Positions 17,410 through 27,538 are shown, counted from the first letter of the stretch. The stretch is 64,000 nucleotides of DNA from Microbulbifer pacificus (GCF_033723955.1 NZ_CP137555.1:745001-809000); one strand, 5' to 3'. A program made the numbers and translations. Notes: generated by a model not told the origin, from the sequence alone.

Positions 17410-18159
17410 TCAGATACCCAATGCCTTGGTCAGGGTATCCGGCGGCAGGTATCCCGGCACTACGGTGCCATCCTCCATAACAATGGTGGGCGTTCCACGA
17501 ACATCGATGACCTCATTGCCGAGCTTGTACTGGGCAGCCACCGGATTGTCTTTGCACACATTGAGCGGTACATCCTTGCGGTTTTTGAGGTCCGTAAGGG
17601 CCTTATTGGGATCATCTGCGCACCAGGCGGTGGCAATCTTTCGATAACCCAGGGAATTCAAGCCGGCGCGAGGGAATGCCAGATAACGCACCTCGATACC
17701 GCGGCGATTCAGCTCAGGCACATCGTTGTGCAGCTTACGGCAGTAACCGCAGTCCACATCGGTAAAGACATAGATATGCGCCTTGGTCTCCCCCTTCGGA
17801 GAAAACACGATCATATCCTTGAGGTCCTGCTTATCCAGCACTTCCGCGCGCACTCGGCCGCGGCGTTGCTCAGACAGGTTCACCACCTGCTCTGAACCGA
17901 CCTCAAACAGATCACCAGCGATAAAGTGACCACCATCTTTGGATACGAACAACACGTTTCCGCCATTAACCTCCACCTCGTACAGGCCCGGTACCGGGCT
18001 CTCACGCACCTCACCCAGCGCAGCATTGGGGTTTCCAGCGGAGAGCTTGGCCTTGATCTGCTTGGCGACGGCGTCATCCACCGCAGCAAAGGCAACCTGC
18101 CCGAGCAACAGGGAGGCCGAGGCAACAAGCGCCGTCAGTGGCTTGGCAAGAAAGGTCAT
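17410..18159 (-). CDS. dsbC: Thiol:disulfide interchange protein DsbC
   Basis: Periplasmic disulfide isomerase. The signal peptide (1-25, ending VAFA before AVDD) is clear. An N-terminal dimerisation domain (about 26-90) leads by a linker helix to a thioredoxin fold with active site CGYC (137-140) and the cis-Pro loop RGTPT near 224. A second Cys pair (AWCADD and NVCKDN) probably forms the structural disulfide. The 249-aa length is normal. It is a single transcription unit, with terminators on both sides. Confidence 0.95.
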   Translation of the reverse strand: MTFLAKPLTALVASASLLLGQVAFAAVDDAVAKQIKAKLSAGNPNAALGEVRESPVPGLYEVEVNGGNVLFVSKDGGHFIAGDLFEVGSEQVVNLSEQRRGRVRAEVLDKQDLKDMIVFSPKGETKAHIYVFTDVDCGYCRKLHNDVPELNRRGIEVRYLAFPRAGLNSLGYRKIATAWCADDPNKALTDLKNRKDVPLNVCKDNPVAAQYKLGNEVIDVRGTPTIVMEDGTVVPGYLPPDTLTKALGI

Positions 18160-18340
18160 GGTTGGGTGTGCTCCAGATTATTCGATGTTTCGACCGCGAC
18201 TGCGGATACCAGTTCCAGCCAGTATGGCATCTGCCCCCCGCAATCGGACAACCAAGACGCGTTTTACTACAGACTGGCCCACGGTTCCACACCGGCAGCC
18301 AGGCCCGCGCAGCTTTGCCGGCAGCGCCGGTTCCGCGGCA

Positions 18341-18372
18341 TAAAAAAACCGGAGACATGCTCCGGTTTTTCT
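18341..18372 (-). terminator. Rho-independent terminator of the rpsP-rimM-trmD-rplS operon
   Basis: On the minus strand ACCGGAG-loop-CTCCGGT (18366-18348) is followed by seven T. It starts about 20 bases after the rplS stop. Confidence 0.92.
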
Positions 18373-18386
18373 TGCGCAAGAGAAAC

Positions 18387-18737
18387 TTAGTTGAGCTTCT
18401 CTTTGATGCGAGCTGCTTTACCAGTCAGGCTGCGCAGGTAGTACAGCTTGGCCTGGCGAACGTCACCACGACGCTTCACGGCAATGCTCTCTACCAGCGG
18501 GCTGTGAGTCTGGAAGGTACGCTCAACGCCAACACCGTGAGAGATTTTGCGCACGGTGAAGGAAGAGTTCAGGCCGCGGTTACGCTTGCCGATTACCACA
18601 CCTTCAAACGCCTGCAGACGCTCGCGGTTACCTTCTTTAACCTTTACCTGTACCACTACGGTGTCGCCCGGGGCGAACTCAGGCAGCTCGGCTCTCAGCT
18701 GTTCTTGTTCCAGCTGCTGGATGATTTTGTTAGTCAT
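18387..18737 (-). CDS. rplS: Large ribosomal subunit protein bL19
   Basis: 116 aa, full length. [35 protein letters not shown] and [20 protein letters not shown] are the conserved bL19 blocks. It lies at the 30S-50S interface. It is the last gene of the rpsP-rimM-trmD-rplS operon, 77 bases after trmD and just before a strong terminator. Confidence 0.99.
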   Translation of the reverse strand: MTNKIIQQLEQEQLRAELPEFAPGDTVVVQVKVKEGNRERLQAFEGVVIGKRNRGLNSSFTVRKISHGVGVERTFQTHSPLVESIAVKRRGDVRQAKLYYLRSLTGKAARIKEKLN

Positions 18738-18814
18738 TTGGAAGTCTCCAAAAGGGTTTGTGTAGCCTCACGGCTAGATCACCGAATTACTCACGCCTCA
18801 CGGCGAATCCGATA

Positions 18815-19582
18815 TTAATTCTCGGTCCCGGTCGACGACTCCTGCAGGAACTCATCCAGCAGTTGCGTCTGCTCCGGGGTCAGCGCCAGCTTTTCCAGCA
18901 GGTCCGGCCGGCGCTGTTGCGTGCGCCCCAAGGCCTGCTTGAGGCGCCAGCGGCGTATTTTTTCATGGTTGCCGGAAAGCAAAACTTCCGGCACCCGGCT
19001 GCCCTGATAGTCTTCAGGACGGGTGTAATGTGGACAGTCCAGCAGCCCCTGAGCGAAGGAATCCTCCACCGCGGACTGGTCGTGCCCAAGAGCCCCGGGA
19101 ATCAGACGAGTAATGGCATCAACCATCACCATCGCCGCCAGCTCACCACCACTGAGCACATAGTCACCGATCGACCACTCCTCGTCGATCAGGGACTCAA
19201 CGATGCGCTCGTCGACCCCCTCGTAGCGACCGGCCAGCAATACCAGATTGCCACTTTGCGAAAGGTGCTCCACGCCGCTCTGGTCCAGCTGCCGCCCCTG
19301 CGGGGACAGGTAAATCGAACGCGTAGCGCCGGCCTCTTCTGCCCAGCTGCGCGCCTCACGGAGCGCCTGCGACAGAGGTTCCGCCAGCATCACCATACCC
19401 GGGCCGCCACCATAGGGGCGATCGTCGACGGTGCGGTGCCTGTCGCAGGTAAAATCCCGCGGGTTCCAGCAGCGCACTTCCAGCAGCCCGTCTTTTACCG
19501 CCCGACCACTGATACCGTAATCGGTCAGTGCCGCAAACATCTCCGGAAAGATGCTCACCAGCGCGATACGCTTGGCTGCCAT
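18815..19582 (-). CDS. trmD: tRNA (guanine-37-N1)-methyltransferase
   Basis: SPOUT-class methyltransferase making m1G37 in tRNAs, which prevents frameshifts. 255 aa. [12 protein letters not shown] and the knot region [26 protein letters not shown] bind S-adenosylmethionine; RYEGVDERI is also conserved. The ATG at 19580-19582 overlaps the rimM stop (TGATG), so translation is coupled; a TTG one codon earlier is less likely. Confidence 0.98.
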   Translation of the reverse strand: MAAKRIALVSIFPEMFAALTDYGISGRAVKDGLLEVRCWNPRDFTCDRHRTVDDRPYGGGPGMVMLAEPLSQALREARSWAEEAGATRSIYLSPQGRQLDQSGVEHLSQSGNLVLLAGRYEGVDERIVESLIDEEWSIGDYVLSGGELAAMVMVDAITRLIPGALGHDQSAVEDSFAQGLLDCPHYTRPEDYQGSRVPEVLLSGNHEKIRRWRLKQALGRTQQRRPDLLEKLALTPEQTQLLDEFLQESSTGTEN

Positions 19583-20142
19583 CAAAACTCAGGGTCCCAA
19601 TCGACGAAAATCACACCGGTTTCAAGATCAACCTTGGTGATGAATTCACCGGGCAGATACGGAATCAGGCGCTCGCGCCCATCCTCACCACCTCGCACCA
19701 CCATGACATCGTTGGCACCGGTTTCCATCAGCCGCACCACTTCGCCGAAGCGGTATTCGCGACCTTCAAACTGACTGATCACCTGCAGCCCCTGCAGCTG
19801 ATGCCAGTAATACTCACCGTCTTCCAGTTGTGGCATTTCACTGCCGGCAACCGCGATATCCCGCTGACAGAAAGTGGCCGCGATATCGCGGTCATCCACC
19901 CCCTTGATATGCACGACCAGGCCTTTGCCGTGGCGCTTACCCGCATCGATCTCAAGAGGCTGCCAGCTTTCCTGGCCTCCTGCGCCGGGGGCCTGCAGCC
20001 ACCAGCCGGAAAAATCCAGGATATTCTCCATCGGCTCGGTGTAGGAATGTACCTTCACCCAACCGCGGACACCGTAAACCGCAGTGATACGCCCGACAGT
20101 GACCAAATTTTCGTTTACTAGCGAACGCTCAGCCACAGGCAT
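19582..20142 (-). CDS. rimM: Ribosome maturation factor RimM
   Basis: Assists 30S head assembly by binding uS19. 186 aa. The N-terminal RimM domain has [22 protein letters not shown] (about 16-37) and the C-terminal PRC-barrel ends [27 protein letters not shown] short insertion around [15 protein letters not shown] is longer than in E. coli. Its stop overlaps the trmD start. Confidence 0.97.
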   Translation of the reverse strand: MPVAERSLVNENLVTVGRITAVYGVRGWVKVHSYTEPMENILDFSGWWLQAPGAGGQESWQPLEIDAGKRHGKGLVVHIKGVDDRDIAATFCQRDIAVAGSEMPQLEDGEYYWHQLQGLQVISQFEGREYRFGEVVRLMETGANDVMVVRGGEDGRERLIPYLPGEFITKVDLETGVIFVDWDPEF

Positions 20143-20172
20143 ACCCCGGTTTACAGACAGTCAGAATTCGGA

Positions 20173-20412
20173 TCAGGCAGCGTCTTTCAGCAGCTTGCTG
20201 ACGCGGTCAGACAGCTGAGCGCCCTGGCCTACCCAAAATTCAACGCGCTCGCGATCAACGCGCAGACGCTCTTCCTGACCACGGGCAACCGGGTTGAAGA
20301 AGCCAACACGCTCAATGAAACGACCGTCGCGGGATTTGCGGCTGTCAGTCACAGTCAGGTGATAAAAAGGGCGCTTCTTCGCACCGCCACGAGCCAAACG
20401 AATGGTTACCAT
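20173..20412 (-). CDS. rpsP: Small ribosomal subunit protein bS16
   Basis: [23 protein letters not shown] is the standard start; 79 aa in all. The frame stays open far upstream but only this ATG gives a normal bS16. First gene of the operon, about 150 bases downstream of its promoter. Confidence 0.98.
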   Translation of the reverse strand: MVTIRLARGGAKKRPFYHLTVTDSRKSRDGRFIERVGFFNPVARGQEERLRVDRERVEFWVGQGAQLSDRVSKLLKDAA

Positions 20413-20557
20413 GTAGCTATCCTGTAGTTTCAACACCAACCAGTCACCAGGGGCGACCGGAACATTCCGCCTCACGGCGGTATTACAAATTTTGCCGGGG
20501 CAAAAATCTGTTGCTAAATCAATGTTCAGCGACCAAGGGCCAGCTGAAAGGCGGCGT

Positions 20558-20586
20558 ATTCTAATGTACCGATCCCGGTTTGTATA
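20558..20586 (-). promoter_or_regulatory. Promoter of the rpsP operon
   Basis: On the minus strand TATACA (20581-20586), a 17-base spacer and TAGAAT (20558-20563) are followed by the GC-rich ACGCCGCC discriminator, typical of growth-rate and ppGpp-controlled ribosomal promoters. It lies between ffh and rpsP. Confidence 0.55.
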
Positions 20587-20623
20587 GCGCGAATAAACCC
20601 GCCACAGGCCGCCACCCGAACAC

Positions 20624-22051
20624 TTATTTCTTGCGGAAGCCCGGCGGCAGGCCGCCACCGAGACCACCCAATCCACCCATACCGCCGGCGCCACCACCCA
20701 GTCCGGGCAGGCCGCCAAGGCCGCCAAGGCCGCGCATCATCTTGCCCATACCGCCGCCCTTCATCTTCTTCATCATCTTGCTCATCTGCTTGTGCTGCTT
20801 GAGCAGACGGTTCAGATCCTGAATCTGCGTTCCGGAACCGGCAGTGATACGGCGCTTGCGGGAACCGCTCAACATATCCGGGTTGCGGCGCTCCTCCGGC
20901 GTCATAGAGCCAATGATGGCGTCCATGCGGCGAAATTCCTTGCCCATATCCGCCTGCTGCGCCGCCTGGGCGAGACCACCCATTCCGGGAAGCTTGTCCA
21001 TCAAGGCGCCGAGGCCGCCCATATTCTGCATCTGCTGCAGCTGGTCGCGCAGATCCTCCAGGTCGAAGCCCTTACCCTTCTGCACCTTCTTGACCAGCTT
21101 TTCCGCTTTGCTGCGGTCGATTTTCTGCTCCGCCTGCTCGATCAGCGACAGAATGTCGCCCATGCCGAGAATGCGCGATGCAATACGGTCGGGGTGAAAG
21201 GTTTCCAGCGCGTCGGTTTTTTCGCCAACACCGATGAATTTGATCGGCTTGCCGGTGACGTGGCGTACCGAGAGCGCAGCACCGCCCCGGGCATCGCCGT
21301 CCGCCTTGGTCAACACCACACCGGTCAGCGGCAGCGCATCATTGAAGGCACTGGCGGTATTGACCGCATCCTGGCCGATCATGGCATCGATCACGAACAG
21401 TGTTTCCGCCGGCTTCAACTCACTGTGAAGCTCACGAATCTCATCCATCAACTGTTCGTCGATATGCAGGCGACCCGCGGTATCCACGATCAGCACGTCG
21501 GCAAACTGCTTGCGAGCGGCGGCGACCGCACCGCGAGCGATATCCACTGGCTTCTGGTCGGGCTCGGAGGGATAGAAAATTGCACCCACCTCACCGGCCA
21601 GCGTCTCCAGCTGCTTGATGGCGGCCGGGCGGTAGACGTCCGCACTGACCACCATGACCTTTTTCTTTTCCCGCTCCTGCAAGTATTTCGCGAGCTTGGC
21701 CACACTGGTGGTTTTACCGGCACCCTGCAGGCCCGCCATGAGGATGATCGCCGGAGGCTGTACCGCGAGATTCAGCGGCGTGGCCGCCTCCCCCATCACC
21801 TTGACCAGCTCGTCCTGCACAATCTTCACGAACTGCTGTCCGGGGTTCAGCGCCTTGCTGACGTCCTGCCCCACCGCTGCAGTGCGCACCTGCTGCACAA
21901 AGGCCTTGACCACCGGCAGTGCCACGTCTGCTTCCAGCAGCGCCTTGCGGACCTCCCGTAGTGTGTCGCGGATATTGTCATCCGTCAGGCGCGCCTTGCC
22001 CGTAACTTTTTTCAGTGCCGACGACAGACGGTCGCTCAGGTTATCGAACAT
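20624..22051 (-). CDS. ffh: Signal recognition particle protein Ffh
   Basis: GTPase that, with 4.5S RNA, targets nascent inner-membrane proteins to FtsY. 475 aa. The N-domain (1-90) is followed by the G-domain with GLQGAGKTT (107-115), [10 protein letters not shown] and [10 protein letters not shown]. The methionine-rich M-domain contains [30 protein letters not shown]. The last 45 residues are an unusually Gly/Met-rich tail ending PPGFRKK. Divergent from the CcsA-like gene. Confidence 0.98.
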   Translation of the reverse strand: MFDNLSDRLSSALKKVTGKARLTDDNIRDTLREVRKALLEADVALPVVKAFVQQVRTAAVGQDVSKALNPGQQFVKIVQDELVKVMGEAATPLNLAVQPPAIILMAGLQGAGKTTSVAKLAKYLQEREKKKVMVVSADVYRPAAIKQLETLAGEVGAIFYPSEPDQKPVDIARGAVAAARKQFADVLIVDTAGRLHIDEQLMDEIRELHSELKPAETLFVIDAMIGQDAVNTASAFNDALPLTGVVLTKADGDARGGAALSVRHVTGKPIKFIGVGEKTDALETFHPDRIASRILGMGDILSLIEQAEQKIDRSKAEKLVKKVQKGKGFDLEDLRDQLQQMQNMGGLGALMDKLPGMGGLAQAAQQADMGKEFRRMDAIIGSMTPEERRNPDMLSGSRKRRITAGSGTQIQDLNRLLKQHKQMSKMMKKMKGGGMGKMMRGLGGLGGLPGLGGGAGGMGGLGGLGGGLPPGFRKK

Positions 22052-22113
22052 ATCACCTTCTCAAATCGTAAAAGCCTGATGGTCCGGGTGCTACCGGCCC
22101 CCAAAAACGCGGC

Positions 22114-22119
22114 AGTATA
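22114..22119 (-). promoter_or_regulatory. Probable -10 box of ffh
   Basis: TATACT on the minus strand, 63-68 bases upstream of the ffh start and followed by GC-rich sequence. The -35 region (TGTGCT at 17 bases) is poor. It is the best candidate in the 150-bp divergent spacer 22052-22201. Confidence 0.4.
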
Positions 22120-22201
22120 GCCCAGCCGGGCTTTCCAGCACAGGCGCGCTGTGACACACTGCCCGCCCGGAACTTCAAGATAAAAACGACGGATCTACCC
22201 G

Positions 22202-23005
22202 ATGGCGGCTCTGGCCCACTGGACGGCAATCGCACTTTACATCGCCACTACAGGTGTAGCGGCTGCATCCCTGTCTCGCCAATCCCCGGCTTACCGGCAG
22301 CCACTGCTGCTCGTGCTGTTTGCGCTTGCCATCGTCGCCCACGGAGTTTCACTCGCGTTCACCCTCCTTTCTGACCAGGGGTTCCGCTTCGATCTCGCGG
22401 CCATGTTGTCGCTGATCACCTGCTGTGTGGCGCTACTGCTGCTGCTCCTTTCGCTGCGACACCGCCTCAACCTGCTGATACTGGCCATCGCCCCGTTGGC
22501 GGCACTGGCTGAGATGGCGGCAGTACACGCCTGGGGAGGGGTACCGCCGCGGGCTCAGATTTCTCCAGGCATTGCCGCCCATGCCCTGCTGTCCATTTCC
22601 GCCTACTCACTGTTGACGCTGGCCACACTGCAGGCGATCTATCTTTACTGGCTCAACCAGCAGCTGCATAACCACCGCCCGGCGGGCATCAGCCGCATGC
22701 TGCCGCCTCTGCAGACCATGGAAAGCCTGCTGTTCGGACTGGTTGCCTTTGGCCAACTGTTGCTCACCGCTTCACTGGTGACCGGTGCATTGTTTGTCGA
22801 CGATCTGTTCGCGCAGCATCTGGTACACAAAACCATCCTGTCGATCCTCGCCTGGGTTCTCTACAGCATCCTGCTGTGGGGGCACTGGAAAAAAGGCTGG
22901 CGCGGCAATACCGCGGTACGCTGGACACTTTCCGCCTTCGCGGTACTGATGCTGGCATTTTTTGGCAGTAAACTCGCACTGGAAGTCATCTTTGCCCGAC
23001 ACTGA
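22202..23005 (+). CDS. CcsA/YpjD-type inner-membrane protein
   Basis: A 267-aa protein with about eight predicted transmembrane helices and the CcsA (cytochrome c assembly, HemX/YpjD-like) pattern. A conserved His lies in ISPGIAAHALLSISAYSLLTLATLQAIYLY and another in DDLFAQHLVHKTILSILAWVLYSILLWGHWKKGW, which in the family may bind haem. E. coli YpjD likewise sits next to ffh. The exact role of this branch is not established. Downstream is a CBS-domain membrane protein gene, often paired with it. Confidence 0.9.
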   Translation: MAALAHWTAIALYIATTGVAAASLSRQSPAYRQPLLLVLFALAIVAHGVSLAFTLLSDQGFRFDLAAMLSLITCCVALLLLLLSLRHRLNLLILAIAPLAALAEMAAVHAWGGVPPRAQISPGIAAHALLSISAYSLLTLATLQAIYLYWLNQQLHNHRPAGISRMLPPLQTMESLLFGLVAFGQLLLTASLVTGALFVDDLFAQHLVHKTILSILAWVLYSILLWGHWKKGWRGNTAVRWTLSAFAVLMLAFFGSKLALEVIFARH

Positions 23006-23074
23006 CCGCGTCAAACTTGCGAGCACTGGCAAACTGTTCCAATATCGCCCTGACCCCATAAAAAGAGTTCTCCC

Positions 23075-24346
23075 TTGAACGAGATGCCTCCCGGCCTACT
23101 GTTTGCACTGATAGGCCTGTTGATAGTTATTTCCGCTTTTTTTTCCAGCTCTGAAACCAGCATGATGGCGCTGAACCGCTACCGCCTGCGCCATCAGGCC
23201 AAAAGCGGCCACCGCGGCGCCATGCGCGCCGTGGACATGCTGTCGCGCCCGGACAAATTGATAGGCGCCATCCTGATTGGCAACAATCTGGTCAACATTC
23301 TCGCCACAAGTATCACTACAGCACTGTTCATGCGACTCTACGGCGAGGCTGGCGTCGCCTATGCCACCGTAGCCCTTACCTTTGTGGTACTCATATTTGC
23401 CGAGGTGACCCCGAAAACCATTGCCGCGCTCCACCCGGAAAAAATCGCATTCCCGGCCAGCGTGATTCTGCGCCCACTGATGTGGCTGATGGCACCTTTC
23501 GTATGGTTTGTAGGCAGTATTTCCAACGGTCTCGCACGCCTGGTAGGCGTGGAGGCCGGTAAGGAGTCCGAAGCCGAACACCTGGCACCGGAAGAACTGC
23601 GCACCGTGGTATTTGAATCCGGCGCGCTGCTACCCACCAAGCACAAGGGCATGCTGCTGAACGTGCTGGACCTGGATCAGGCCACCGTGGAAGACATCAT
23701 GATTCCGCGCAACGAGGTTATCGGTATCGACCTCGACAGCTCCGCCGAGCAGATTCTGAAACAGCTGTCGGAGAGCAGTTACACCCGCCTGCCAGTCTAC
23801 CGCGGTGACATCAATCAAGTGGTGGGCATCCTGCACCTGCGGCGCGCGGCACAGATACTGCGCGACGGACCGGAATCCCTCACCGCGGAAACATTGAAAT
23901 CCCACCTGGACGAAACCTATTTCGTTCCCGAAGCAACCCCGCTGCCGACACTGCTGATGAACTTTCAGCAGAAGAAGCGCCGCATGGGCCTGGTGGTGGA
24001 CGAGTATGGCGAAGTGATGGGAATTGTGACCCTGGAAGACCTGCTGGAAGAGATTGTCGGCGACTTTACCGCGAGCTCGGTTCCCAGTGACGACGAGGAA
24101 ATCGTTGAGCAGGAGGGCGGCTGGTATCTGGTGGACGGCGGCACGTCGATTCGCGAAATCAACCGCACCCTGCACTGGGAACTCCCCACCGACGGCCCAA
24201 AAACCTTCAACGGCCTGATCATGGAGCACCTTGAGAGTATTCCAGAGGGCAATATCAGCCTGTATATCCAGAACTATCTGATCGAAATTGTGGAAGTATC
24301 CGACAAGATGATTACCAGCGCGCGGATCAGAAAGGCCGGCGGCTGA
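23075..24346 (+). CDS. HlyC/CorC family membrane protein with CBS domains (YfjD-like)
   Basis: 423 aa. An N-terminal CNNM/DUF21 domain with about four membrane segments (1-180) starts LLFALIGLLIVISAFFSSSETSMMALNRYRL. Two CBS domains follow (about 205-330; IMIPRNEVIGIDLD and GLVVDEYGEVMGIVTLEDLLEEIVGDF) and a CorC_HlyC domain ends the protein (GGTSIREINRTLHW). Related proteins act in magnesium or cobalt handling. TTG at 23075 and ATG at 23084 are both possible starts. It converges with rnhB, leaving 17 bases and no visible terminator. Confidence 0.92.
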   Translation: MNEMPPGLLFALIGLLIVISAFFSSSETSMMALNRYRLRHQAKSGHRGAMRAVDMLSRPDKLIGAILIGNNLVNILATSITTALFMRLYGEAGVAYATVALTFVVLIFAEVTPKTIAALHPEKIAFPASVILRPLMWLMAPFVWFVGSISNGLARLVGVEAGKESEAEHLAPEELRTVVFESGALLPTKHKGMLLNVLDLDQATVEDIMIPRNEVIGIDLDSSAEQILKQLSESSYTRLPVYRGDINQVVGILHLRRAAQILRDGPESLTAETLKSHLDETYFVPEATPLPTLLMNFQQKKRRMGLVVDEYGEVMGIVTLEDLLEEIVGDFTASSVPSDDEEIVEQEGGWYLVDGGTSIREINRTLHWELPTDGPKTFNGLIMEHLESIPEGNISLYIQNYLIEIVEVSDKMITSARIRKAGG

Positions 24347-24363
24347 TTCCGAAGAGCCTCTGC

Positions 24364-24978
24364 TTACACCAGCGCCAGCTGCCGCTGCACCGGCGCAAAA
24401 CTCTTGCGGTGAATCGGCGTAACCCCCAACTGCGCCAGCGCCTCTATGTGTGCCTTTGTCGGGTAGCCTTTATGGCCGGCAAGGCCATACCCCGGATACT
24501 GCTGATCCAATAGCACCATCTCCCGGTCCCGCGTTACCTTGGCAAGAATGGACGCCGCCGCAATTGCGGCCACCCGATCGTCGCCCTTCACCACCGTATC
24601 GCAGGCGTAATGCCAGCCGGGCTTGCGATTTCCATCCACCAACACAAATTCAGGTTGCAGCGACAACTGCTCAACCGCACGCTTCATTGCCAACATGCTC
24701 GCATGCAGGATATTAATCTGGTCGATTTCCTCAACCGTCGCGCGGGCGATGGCAAAACTCAGCGCTTTTTCGCGGATCTCGTCAAACAAGGCCTCGCGTT
24801 TTTTTTCACTGAGTTTTTTCGAGTCCGCCAGCCCCGCAACCGGGTTTTGCGGGTCCAGGATCACCGCCGCGGCCACAACATCACCCGCCAGCGGCCCGCG
24901 CCCGACTTCATCGACGCCGGCGAGCAGTGTACCGGTATACGAGCATACGTAAGGAGGCAGTGTAGAGCTGGATTTCAT
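24364..24978 (-). CDS. rnhB: Ribonuclease HII
   Basis: Cleaves RNA in RNA-DNA hybrids and removes single ribonucleotides. 204 aa. [19 protein letters not shown] holds Asp23 and Glu24, LVDGN and [19 protein letters not shown] supply the other acidic ligands, and [17 protein letters not shown] is conserved. Last gene of the lipid A cluster. In Pseudomonas dnaE follows here; in this window the cluster instead meets the convergent CorC-like gene. Confidence 0.97.
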   Translation of the reverse strand: MKSSSTLPPYVCSYTGTLLAGVDEVGRGPLAGDVVAAAVILDPQNPVAGLADSKKLSEKKREALFDEIREKALSFAIARATVEEIDQINILHASMLAMKRAVEQLSLQPEFVLVDGNRKPGWHYACDTVVKGDDRVAAIAAASILAKVTRDREMVLLDQQYPGYGLAGHKGYPTKAHIEALAQLGVTPIHRKSFAPVQRQLALV

Positions 24979-25023
24979 GGGGATTCTATTCGTAACGGGA
25001 AAGATAGATTCGTCGGAAAAAAA

Positions 25024-26178
25024 TTAACTATGCAGCAATTTACATACGGCATCCGCGGCTTTTTCCGACGCGTCGCGGCGCAGCTGCTGGTGCAGCTCAG
25101 TAAACGCTCTTCTCAGGCGATCACCGAGTAGTGGATCGTCAAAATAATTCAGCAGCGCCGCGCCCAGTGCTTCCGGCGTGGCGTCATTCTGGAGAATTTC
25201 CGGTACCAGTTCGCGCTGGGCCAGCAGGTTCGGCAGGGAAACCCAGGGGGTGTGTAGCATGCGCGAGAAAATCGCATAGGTGAGCGACGCCATTTTATAG
25301 GCCACCACCATGGGCTTATTCATCAGCATGGTTTCAAGGGTAGCCGTACCGGAAGCAATCAGCACCGCATCTGCGGCAGCCAGCGCCTGCTGGGAATTGC
25401 CATCCAGAACGGTTACGGGAAGCGCATCGATACCCGGCAGCTGCGTCAGTTGCTGCTCGATTTGCACCTTGCGATCCGGGCTCGCCGCCGGCAATACGAA
25501 CTTCAGGTTTGGGCGGCGCTGGTAACACCAGAGTGCCGCCTGTAGAAATAGCGGCCCCAACAACCGGACCTCACCGCCGCGACTGCCCGGCAGCAGCGCC
25601 ACAACCTCATCCTGCGGGGAGAATCCGAGCGCCTGCCTCGCTGCCAGAACATCCACATCCAGGGGAATCTCATCCGCTAGCGGATGGCCGACGAACGTGA
25701 CCGGCACCTGGTGCTCGCGATAAAAATCCGCCTCGAACGGCAACAGGGTGAGCATGTGATCCACCGCGCGGGCGATTTTTTTGATGCGCCCCTGTCGCCA
25801 GGCCCATACCGATGGGCTGACATAATGCACAGTGGGAATACCGGCAGAGCGCAGCGCCTCTTCCAGCCCCAGATTGAAGTCTGGCGAATCAATGCCGATG
25901 AAAACATCGGGCGGGTCCGCGAGAAAATTCTCGCGCAGGGTACGGCGGATCCGCAGCAGCTCCGGCAGCCGCTTCAACGGCTCCACCAGCCCCATGACGG
26001 ACAGGCGGTCCATCGGGAACATGGATTCTGCACCCAGTGCCTGCATGCGTGGACCGGCAATACCGCGAACTTCCACCGCAGAAAAACGCTTTTTGAGCGC
26101 TGCAATCAGGCCCGCACCGAGAATATCTCCCGAAGCTTCGCCCGCCAGCATACCGACACGCAGTGTGCGCGCTTCCAC
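25024..26178 (-). CDS. lpxB: Lipid-A-disaccharide synthase
   Basis: Joins UDP-2,3-diacylglucosamine and lipid X to form the lipid A disaccharide at the inner membrane. RVGMLAGEASGDILGAGLI opens the GT-B fold; later blocks include YVSPSVWAWRQGRIKKI, LPFEADFY and LLPGSRGGEV. I chose the GTG at 26176-26178 because GAGGG lies about eight bases upstream, giving 384 aa; the open frame reaches 26235, overlapping lpxA. It starts 11 bases after the lpxA stop. Confidence 0.96.
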   Translation of the reverse strand: MEARTLRVGMLAGEASGDILGAGLIAALKKRFSAVEVRGIAGPRMQALGAESMFPMDRLSVMGLVEPLKRLPELLRIRRTLRENFLADPPDVFIGIDSPDFNLGLEEALRSAGIPTVHYVSPSVWAWRQGRIKKIARAVDHMLTLLPFEADFYREHQVPVTFVGHPLADEIPLDVDVLAARQALGFSPQDEVVALLPGSRGGEVRLLGPLFLQAALWCYQRRPNLKFVLPAASPDRKVQIEQQLTQLPGIDALPVTVLDGNSQQALAAADAVLIASGTATLETMLMNKPMVVAYKMASLTYAIFSRMLHTPWVSLPNLLAQRELVPEILQNDATPEALGAALLNYFDDPLLGDRLRRAFTELHQQLRRDASEKAADAVCKLLHS

Positions 26179-26189
26179 TAACGACGCCC

Positions 26190-26969
26190 TCAACGAACGA
26201 TGCCGCGGGTCGAATTTTGCAGGGAGTCGATCCACGGCTGGATTGCCGCCGACTCCTGGCGCAACTGCAGCAGTGACTCCAACGCCTCATCGGTGGTCAA
26301 ACCGCGGCGGTAAACAATCTTGTAAGCACGGTTGATCAGCGCGATGTCCTCGCGGCTGAATCCCCGACGGCGCAGGCCTTCGGCGTTGATGGTCTTGGCC
26401 TCTGCGGGATTGCCAGTCACCATCACATAGGCCGGCACGTCCTTGCCGACACCACAACCCATACCGGTAAACGCGTGTTCGCCGATGCTGCAGTGCTGGT
26501 GGACAAGGGTGTATCCACTGAGGATTGCCCAGTCCCCTACCTGCACATGGCCGGCAAGTGCCACGTTGTTGACGAGAATGGTGTTATTGCCGATCACACT
26601 GTCGTGGCCGATATGGGCATAAGCCATCAGCAGATTGCCATTGCCGATCGTGGTCTCACCGCGGTCCTGAACCGTACCGCGATGAATCGTGACCCCCTCG
26701 CGAATCACATTGTCATCACCAATCACCAGCGTGGTCGGCTCGCCCTGATACTTCTTGTCCGGGGTATCCTGCCCCACAGTGGCAAACTGGTATATGCGGT
26801 TGTTTTTACCCAGCCTGGTCGGCCCGCTGAGCACAACGTGAGAGGCGATGTCACAACCATCGCCGATCTCCACACCCGGTCCAATTACGCTGTAAGGGCC
26901 GATTTGCACGCCTTCGCCAATTTTTGCCGAGTCATCGACAATGGCGGTCGGGTGAATCCTGGTCTGCAT
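26190..26969 (-). CDS. lpxA: UDP-N-acetylglucosamine acyltransferase
   Basis: First acylation of lipid A synthesis, adding 3-hydroxyacyl from ACP to UDP-GlcNAc. 259 aa. The left-handed beta helix is visible from its hexapeptide repeats (IHPTAIVDDSAKIGEGVQIGPYSVIG onwards). MAYAHIGHD places the catalytic His at residue 122. GGRHGFSRE-type C-terminal helices are represented by LRRRGFSREDIALINRAYKIVYRRG. Confidence 0.98.
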   Translation of the reverse strand: MQTRIHPTAIVDDSAKIGEGVQIGPYSVIGPGVEIGDGCDIASHVVLSGPTRLGKNNRIYQFATVGQDTPDKKYQGEPTTLVIGDDNVIREGVTIHRGTVQDRGETTIGNGNLLMAYAHIGHDSVIGNNTILVNNVALAGHVQVGDWAILSGYTLVHQHCSIGEHAFTGMGCGVGKDVPAYVMVTGNPAEAKTINAEGLRRRGFSREDIALINRAYKIVYRRGLTTDEALESLLQLRQESAAIQPWIDSLQNSTRGIVR

Positions 26970-27054
26970 TCCGTGGTTTTCTCCTCACCGGTTCGGGCTA
27001 CGCAAAGAATTCAGATTACGGTTCATTGCGCCCCCGTCATTCACTCGCTGTGGT

Positions 27055-27492
27055 TCAGATTTTCTTTACCGCACACAGAATATCCGCGGAGGCTGCGAGC
27101 TCACCGTCAACGCTGGCCTTTCCGGCAAACTTCCAGATGCCTCGACGCTCGGAAATCACTTCAGACTCCAGCTGCAGGCGATCACCCGGGACGACCTGGC
27201 GCTTGAAACGCACATTGTCGATGCCTGCAAACAGGTACAGGTAACCATCTTCGGGCTTCTGCCCGAGGGTTTTAAAGCCGAGAATACCGGACACCTGGGC
27301 CAGCGCCTCCACGATCATCACGCCGGGAAAAATCGGCATTTCCGGAAAGTGGCCATTGAACACCTCCTCATTGATAGAGATGTTCTTATAGCCTTTGATC
27401 GACTTACCCTTTTCCAGCTCGACAACGCGGTCCACCAGAAGAAAAGGATAGCGGTGCGGAAGATATTGACGAATTTCCTGTACGTCCATCAT
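27055..27492 (-). CDS. fabZ: 3-hydroxyacyl-ACP dehydratase FabZ
   Basis: Dehydrates 3-hydroxyacyl-ACP in fatty acid elongation and competes with LpxA/LpxD for the same substrate. 145 aa hot-dog fold. His48 in [12 protein letters not shown] and Glu62 in MIVEALAQ are the catalytic pair; [13 protein letters not shown] opens the protein. Two ATG codons start the gene; GGGGA upstream fits either. Confidence 0.98.
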   Translation of the reverse strand: MMDVQEIRQYLPHRYPFLLVDRVVELEKGKSIKGYKNISINEEVFNGHFPEMPIFPGVMIVEALAQVSGILGFKTLGQKPEDGYLYLFAGIDNVRFKRQVVPGDRLQLESEVISERRGIWKFAGKASVDGELAASADILCAVKKI

Positions 27493-27515
27493 GACGAATT
27501 GTCCCCAGAAACCAC

Positions 27516-27538
27516 TTCGGGGCGTCGAACGCCCCGAA
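27516..27538. repeat. Perfect hairpin in the lpxD-fabZ spacer
   Basis: TTCGGGGCG (27516-27524) and CGCCCCGAA (27530-27538) pair perfectly around a five-base loop, 24 bases upstream of fabZ. The T-run lies on the wrong side for minus-strand termination, so it is more likely an mRNA processing or stability element. Confidence 0.5.
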
